From Eutypella sp. D-1 (Eukaryota; Ascomycota; Sordariomycetes; Xylariales; Diatrypaceae), in NCBI GenBank assembly GCA_023313575.1, contig JAJTTP010000024.1:124001-188000 (forward strand): DNA of 64,000 nt, in the 5' to 3' direction. How positions within the stretch are numbered: position 1 is the stretch's first letter; every line of letters starts with the position of its first letter. Shown in pieces: positions 58,802-64,000 of the stretch. Both the position numbers and the translations under genes were made by a program. The notes below the pieces were generated by a model. That model made no database searches, was not told the DNA's origin, and saw only the letters and a program-made list of their open reading frames with translations.

Positions 58802-59186
58802 CTACTTCGATGCATTCATCCTCTGCGCGATGAGGCTGAAGACGGCGACGGAGCCCATGAATAGGATCGCGTTGTAGAACTTTGGTTAGGTGTTCTGGGT
58901 TAGCCTCACATACCTCACTACACACATCTTGCATATCTCACACTACTCTCATCTTTGGTCCAGTGATAGGCTAGGTGTAATATGAAGAAAGGGAAAAAAA
59001 AAGCAAGAAGGAAAATACTCACGGCCTTCCGCGAGACCTCGCGCTCCTCGTCGTCGGTGCGCGCCTCGATGAATAGGCGGCGGAGGTTGGGGAAGTTGGC
59101 CTATGAGTTGGGGGTGGTCAGACTGTGAGGTAGTGGCTTAGGAAGATTTGAGAAAAAGGGGGAAAGAGGGGGGGTCGTGCTACCAT
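58802..59186 (-). CDS. 52-aa predicted tail-anchored membrane microprotein
   Basis: Too short to stand out, but well formed. Coding exons are 59184-59186 (just ATG, then donor GTAGCA), 59023-59100 and 58802-58879, 52 residues. The sequence has an amphipathic charged helix (NFPNLRRLFIEARTDDEER) and then one hydrophobic segment (FYNAILFMGSVAVFSLIA) ending four or five residues before a basic C-terminus. Each exon boundary falls between codons and each has a clean GT-AG. I do not recognise the family; size and topology resemble small subunits of outer-membrane or ER complexes. The ATG context (CACAAATGG) is good. Confidence 0.65.
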
Positions 59187-60064
59187 TTGTGTAGGTAGCC
59201 CAGTCTACGCAGTCTTCAGCAACATTGGGGTGCCACGTTTGTTGCAACACAACTAGTATAGTAGACCTCGAATGTATAATCGCACCTGTGTCGTCTGCTA
59301 CGAAAGAAATCTGGCTGTGTAGTTCTCAGGTATATATATATTCCTGAGTCTTGTTTTTACATGTAGACGACTTAAGGGGGAAGGGGGAGGGTTAACAAAC
59401 TTATGGCTGAAGAACTGTGGCTTTGATGTAATAATTATCGTATCGTTCTAACCTGAATCAGGTAAAGCGTTGATAGCGTAGCGGAAGCCGCTTTTACATA
59501 CTTACACGCGCGTATGTAAGGCTGACTTGGCGGCTCTTGGAAGGTACAAGTCCCTCCAGGTTTGTTTCAACATTGCTATTTAGTGTACTTGACAGCAGGT
59601 ACAACCCACCGCCTTGGCGAGATGTCCATAGGTATCGCTGTCACCCCTAAATAGGTAGATCTAATCAAGTAATCCAATCGGGGCATACGTAGTAAGTACC
59701 TACTCTAGACTTGCTAGGGTATCGACTTCGGGACAGCATCTTCTCCTAAATACAACACCAAAAACATCCACCAACATCCACCAACTCACATAACACACCC
59801 TGGCCTGTTCCGAGTTGGAACAAAAACTATAACCCATAACCACGAGTAGTACCCTGCGGGTTTCATCACCACTACCAAAATACGATCGCATTATTTTTTA
59901 TCCAGTGATAGGGACGACAACGACAAAGATCACGACACCGACACCGCCAGCGACACCGCGCATGTTCTCTTAATTGCCCTTCAAGGGCCACTCCATCGCT
60001 CGACTCGATATCAACAAGAGTAGATATACCATACAACAAGAGCATATCTCTCTCCCACGGCAAC
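59187..60064. promoter_or_regulatory. Divergent intergenic region (microprotein / APL2)
   Basis: 880 bp shared promoter space, AT-rich with TACCT/AGGTA words (59640-59705). There is a GACAC/CGACA repeat patch (59910-59960) in the APL2 leader. Confidence 0.5.
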
Positions 60065-62582
60065 ATGGCGGTGAATAGGATTCGCGGCGCATTTGCCGTG
60101 CCTCGCAAGGGAGAGACCTTCGAGCTGCGCGCCGGTCTCGTGTCCCAGTACGCTTGGGAGCGCAAGGAGTCCATCCAGAAGACCATCATGGCCATGACCT
60201 TGGGGAAAGACGTGTCACAGCTGTTCCCCGATGTCCTGAAGAATATAGCCACCTCCGATCTGGATCAGAAGAAGCTGGTTTATCTCTACCTAATGTAAGT
60301 TCTATAGACGAGGTGTGATGAGATGATGAGATGTCTAATGTCTCTAACGCCTCTATTCTCCAGGAATTACGCCAAGTCACATCCCGATCTGTGTATTTTG
60401 GCCGTCAACACCTTCGCTCAAGACTCCGAAGATCCAAACCCCCTCATAAGAGCTCTCGCTATCCGAACAATGGGTTGTATCCGCGTAGATAAGATGGTCG
60501 ACTACATGGAGGAGCCTCTGCGGAAAACCCTGCGCGACGAGTCCCCCTACGTGCGCAAGACCGCCGCCATATGCGTAGCTAAGCTCTTCGACCTGAATCC
60601 CACCATGTGTATAGAAAACGGCTTTCTCGAGACCCTGCAGGAGCTGATCGGCGATCCCAACCCCATGGTCGTCGCCAACTCCGTCCAGGCCCTAGCTGAG
60701 ATCACCGAGACCGCCCCGGAGACCAAGGCCCTTGTCATTACCACCGCCACCCTCAAGAAGTTGCTCATGGCCTTGAACGAGTGCACCGAGTGGGGGAGGG
60801 TTACTATTTTATCCACCCTTGCCGACTATCCTCCCCGCGATGTCAAGGAGTCCGAGCACATATGCGAGAGAGTGACGCCGCAGTTCCAGCACGTCAACCC
60901 CAGCGTTGTTCTGGCCGCCGTCAAGGTCGTATTTATTCATATGAAGCTCGTTAGTGGCGAGCTGGTACGGCAGTATCTGAAGAAGATGGCGCCCCCTCTA
61001 GGTTTGTGAACCTAAGGTGTATATATATGCACCCACATATATGTACATGGCAACACGTGCTAACGAATGTAGTGACTCTCGTCGCCTCCGCCCCCGAGGT
61101 CCAATACGTCGCCCTACGAAATATCGACCTCCTGCTGCAGGCCAAGCCGGACATCCTGAGCAAGGAACTCAGGGTGTTCTTCTGCAAGTACAACGACCCG
61201 CCCTACGTCAAGCTCCAGAAGCTCGAGATCATGGTCAGGATAGCGAACGAGAGGAACTACGAACAGCTGCTGGCCGAGCTGAAGGAGTACGCCCTCGAGG
61301 TCGACATGGATTTCGTGCGGAGGGCCGTCAAGGCCATCGGCCAGGTCGCCATCAAGATCGAGAGCGCCAGCGAGCGGTGCGTCAACGCGCTGCTGGACCT
61401 GATCGCCACTAAGGTCAACTACGTGGTGCAAGAGGTGATCGTGGTGATCAAGGACATCCTGCGGAAGTACCCGGGGTACGAGGGGGTGATCCCAACGCTG
61501 TGCCAGCACATCGACGAGCTGGACGAGCCCAACGCGCGGGGCTCGCTGATCTGGATCGTCGGCGAGTACGCCGAGAAGATCAACAACGCCGACGACATCC
61601 TCGCCAGCTTCGTCGACGCCTTCCTCGAGGAGTTCACCCAGACCCAGCTCCAGATCCTCACCGCCGTCGTCAAACTCTTCCTCAAGAAGCCGGGAAGCAA
61701 CCAGGGCCTCGTCCAGAAGGTCCTCCAGGCCGCCACCAACGAGAACGATAACCCGGACATCCGCGACCGCGCTTACGTCTACTGGCGTCTACTGTCGGGC
61801 GATCTGGAAATCGCCAAGGTGAGACCCTAGCCCCCCGGCCACTACCTGCGCCGGGTGCATCTACCCAGATAGTTAACGATTGATTAACCCCCCTCCCCAC
61901 TTTTTAGAACATTGTCCTCTCGCCGAAACCAGCAATCAACACAACAATGACGAGCCTCCCGCCCGCGCTACTGGAGCAGCTCCTAGGCGAACTATCGACG
62001 CTGGCGTCGGTGTACCACAAGCCGCCGGAGTCCTTCGTCGGCCGCGGCCGCTTCGGCGCCGACGAGATCCAACGCGCCGCCATCCAAGAACAGCGCGACA
62101 ACGCGGCCGAAAACCCGATCGCGGCCGCGGCAGCCGCAGCCGCAGCCCAGAACGGCGGCTCTGGCGGCGCTGGGGGCGCTGCGCAGAGTAACATCGAAAA
62201 CCTCCTTGACATCGACTTCGACGGCGCCGCCCCAGCCTCGTCTAACGATCAACAGCAGCAGCAGCGGGGTACGGGCTCCGCGACCGCGACTCCCGACCGC
62301 GTCGCTAGTCCCGGCGCTGGCGCCGGCGCCGGCGGGGGGATGGCGGATATGATGGGTCTGTTTGACGCTCCAGCCGCCGGCGCGCCGTCTGCACCGGGTG
62401 CGGGTGCGGGTGCGGCTGGTGGGGATATCATGAGCGGGTTCGCGGGCCTGGATCTCGGCGGGTCCAGTCAGCCGCCCCCGGCTTCCGTGCAACTTGGACA
62501 TCCCCAGCAGCCACAGCAGCAGCAGCAGCAGCAGCAGCCGAAGAGCGGTGGTGCGAATGAGGATCTGCTTGGTTTGTTTTAG
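60065..62582 (+). CDS. APL2: AP-1 complex beta-adaptin
   Basis: Large beta subunit of the clathrin adaptor AP-1, which sorts cargo between trans-Golgi and endosomes. Exons 60065-60294, 60364-61001, 61073-61818 and 61908-62582, all in phase, 762 residues. The N-terminal trunk of HEAT-like helices is clear, with [60 protein letters not shown] and the [17 protein letters not shown] block. The hinge (about 555-762) is Ala/Gly/Gln-rich and contains a clathrin box ENLLDIDF near 634. It ends in NEDLLGLF. There is no ear domain, as is usual for ascomycete AP-1 beta. The Gln repeat near 745 is probably length-variable. Confidence 0.96.
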
Positions 62583-63698
62583 ATTTGCCTGTATGTTGCA
62601 TGTGGATGTGGATGGGGATGGGGGATTAGGCTAGCGGTGGTTTGGGGCTGGGGGTGAGGGTTGGTAGCGATGGTGGTGGTGTGAGCGTGACGTGTGATGC
62701 GATGAGATGCGAGATCTAGATATACACATACATACATCCCTATTACAAGACCGGCCAGCCGCCTGAGAACGGCTAGCCAGTCGGACCCCGCAAACCACCC
62801 TCTAACCACGGGAACGGGTCGACGCGGACGGTGACGATGAGGATGACCGGGATGCGGATATATGACGTGTAATGGGGATCAAAAATACAACCTTCTCAAA
62901 AAGATTCTAGCGCTGTTCATGTCTTTCTAGTCTGTCGAGTGTACCGTACCGTGTATACGGTTGAAAAAGGTTCGTTGTGGTGCTGGGCGCGCGGTTAGGT
63001 GGATGGGATATATGCCGGAGGGATAGGGGGGTATATGGAAAATATATTATTCCTTGCCCCCCTTTTTTGCGCAACTGAGCACATACGCATTAGATCTCCC
63101 GAATCGGCGGGGAACCTGCTCTCCTCTGCTCTGCTTTGATGGTGATATAGTCGTGCGTATACCATCGTATCACAGCACAGCGCAGAATAAATGTATGTAC
63201 CGCGCCGAGATACGATGCCGAATCGCCGGTATATATCATTACTCTACCCCCTACCCCCTAGACTTCCTAGTTCACCGGGCCTTGTCGGGGCTGTATCGCC
63301 ATCTGTCTATCCAGGGATACACCCGCTCTTCCTGTCTCTATCCTACTCACTTCACGTCACTGTTCCTGTCTGCCCTGTGCGCCGATGTTTCACTCGCTCG
63401 TTCGTTCGTTCGGTTGGGGTATCTTCCCGTCGCCCTGCTGGATTCACGAACGCTGTGCGCTCCACGGGATGGGGATTTGGGGTTTGTGGACTGCGTCTCG
63501 GTTCTGTTCTGTTCTGTTCGGTTCGGGTTTCGTGTCCCTCGGTTCTCTCTCGTTTATCTTCCACCCCATGACGCCGTCGTCGGGATCTCATACGCGGTTC
63601 CTCACCCCAGAGAAATCATCCCTATCGCCCCATCCCAGCTCCGACCCTCGCTCATATTACCCTCCCCCCCCCCCCCCCCCCCAGCGCAGCAGCCCGCA
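62583..63698. other. Intergenic, convergent ends, no plus-strand gene
   Basis: 1.1 kb between APL2 and the end of the BolA gene on the opposite strand. The region is rich in GGAT, TTCGG and TCTG short repeats. Plus-strand ORFs over this region and the BolA exon (up to 287 codons from 63054) are low-complexity and are explained by the antisense BolA exon. The 19-base C run lies at its right end. Confidence 0.55.
63664..63682. repeat. Poly-C homopolymer (19 C)
   Basis: Uninterrupted run of C on the plus strand, 16 bp downstream of the BolA stop codon on the minus strand, so it would be poly-G in that 3' UTR. Sequencing length may be unreliable here. Confidence 0.9.
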
Positions 63699-63961
63699 TC
63701 ACGCATCAACACCCTCGACCCTCCCCCCCGTAGTCCCGTCCAAAGGCGGCTTCGCACTCCCCCCCGCGCCACCGCCGCCCTCGCGCCCCCACTCCTCAGG
63801 CGTAAGACACCGCGCGCTCCAGGCGTGGATGGCGGCGATCTCGGCCCGCAGCGCCCCGTTGACCGCCCGGTGCCGCCGCAGCTTGTTTTGTCCCGCGAAC
63901 GAGGGCGCTACGATTAGGGATGTGAAGGATTGGCCGCAGCCGCCTGTGCCGGAGGTTAGTT
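63699..63961 (-). CDS. BOL2: BolA-family protein (BOL2/Fra2-type), last exon, partial
   Basis: Last exon of a gene whose 5' part is beyond the right edge. The acceptor AACAG lies at 63962-63966 on the minus strand and the stop TGA at 63699-63701. The translated exon contains GGCGQSFTSLIVAPSFAG, NKLRRHRAVNGALRAEIA, AIHAWSARC and TPEEW, the conserved BolA sequence including the invariant C-terminal His that binds the iron-sulfur cluster. The RHR.VN and IHA..TP.QW pattern resembles the cytosolic Bol2/Fra2/BOLA2 branch, which partners monothiol glutaredoxins in iron sensing. About 25 Gly-rich residues follow TPEEW, longer than usual. The paralog assignment is tentative without the N-terminus. Confidence 0.88.
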
Positions 63962-64000
63962 CTGTTTTTTCTTTCTTTTTTTTGTGGTAATTTGGTGTCA

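Noticed and set aside
63054..63990. 287- and 201-codon plus-strand ORFs near the right edge
   Set aside because: Low-complexity Pro/Ser sequence. The minus strand of the same DNA encodes a clear BolA last exon with a good acceptor and stop.
1..64000. tRNA and 5S rRNA genes
   Set aside because: A by-eye search for GGTTCGA-type B boxes with a plausible A box upstream gave only matches inside coding exons, for example in the GH45 gene near 45432.

Overview
The window is nuclear DNA of a filamentous ascomycete (Pezizomycotina, most likely a Sordariomycete). Genes are broken by short GT-AG introns (about 47-130 nt) with CTAAC/CTGAC-type branch sites. The gene content is typically fungal: a highly reducing polyketide synthase, an AA9 copper monooxygenase, GH45, Vps74, Hpc2 and an AP-1 beta-adaptin without an ear domain. 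I see no convincing tRNA, rRNA, CRISPR array or intact transposon. All splice models are mine, made from reading frame, splice consensus and family conservation; no transcript data were available.

Region 1 (1 to about 14.9 kb) is one side of a polyketide gene cluster. It holds the C-terminal two thirds of an HR-PKS (DH-psiKR-ER-KR-ACP, with no C-methyltransferase and no terminal thioesterase), a BAHD acyltransferase, an FSH1-type serine hydrolase, a capsule-type glycosyltransferase, a LaeA-like SAM methyltransferase, a LovD-type beta-lactamase-fold transesterase and a class III (glutamate-1-semialdehyde-aminomutase-like) PLP aminotransferase. Together they suggest a reduced polyketide that is released in trans and then aminated, acylated, glycosylated and/or methylated. 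The KS and AT domains lie off the left edge, and no cluster regulator is seen in the window.

Region 2 (15.3-19 kb) is a QNS1 glutamine-dependent NAD+ synthetase. It is intact only if read as 22 exons. One of these is a 2-nt microexon that supplies two bases of a conserved Asp codon and restores the frame. This is the most unusual object in the window.

Region 3 (19-35 kb) is housekeeping: VPS74/GOLPH3, an RPAP1/RBA50-like polymerase II assembly factor, HPC2 (HIRA complex) behind an unusually long 4.9-kb divergent spacer, and a small mitochondrial membrane protein.

Region 4 (36-48.4 kb) looks like a plant-biomass island: AA9 LPMO, a cytochrome P450, a cinnamyl-alcohol-dehydrogenase-like enzyme, GH45 endoglucanase and a secreted TAP-like peptidase, separated by long gene-poor stretches.

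Region 5 (51-55.5 kb) holds an unusual 675-residue trypsin-fold protein, whose triad His and Asp/Ser lie on different exons around a long insert, plus small orphan genes.

Region 6 (56-64 kb) is housekeeping again: a DEK-C/HIRIP3-like acidic chromatin protein, a 52-aa membrane microprotein whose first coding exon is only ATG, the AP-1 beta-adaptin APL2, and the 3' end of a BolA (BOL2/Fra2-type) gene running in from the right edge.
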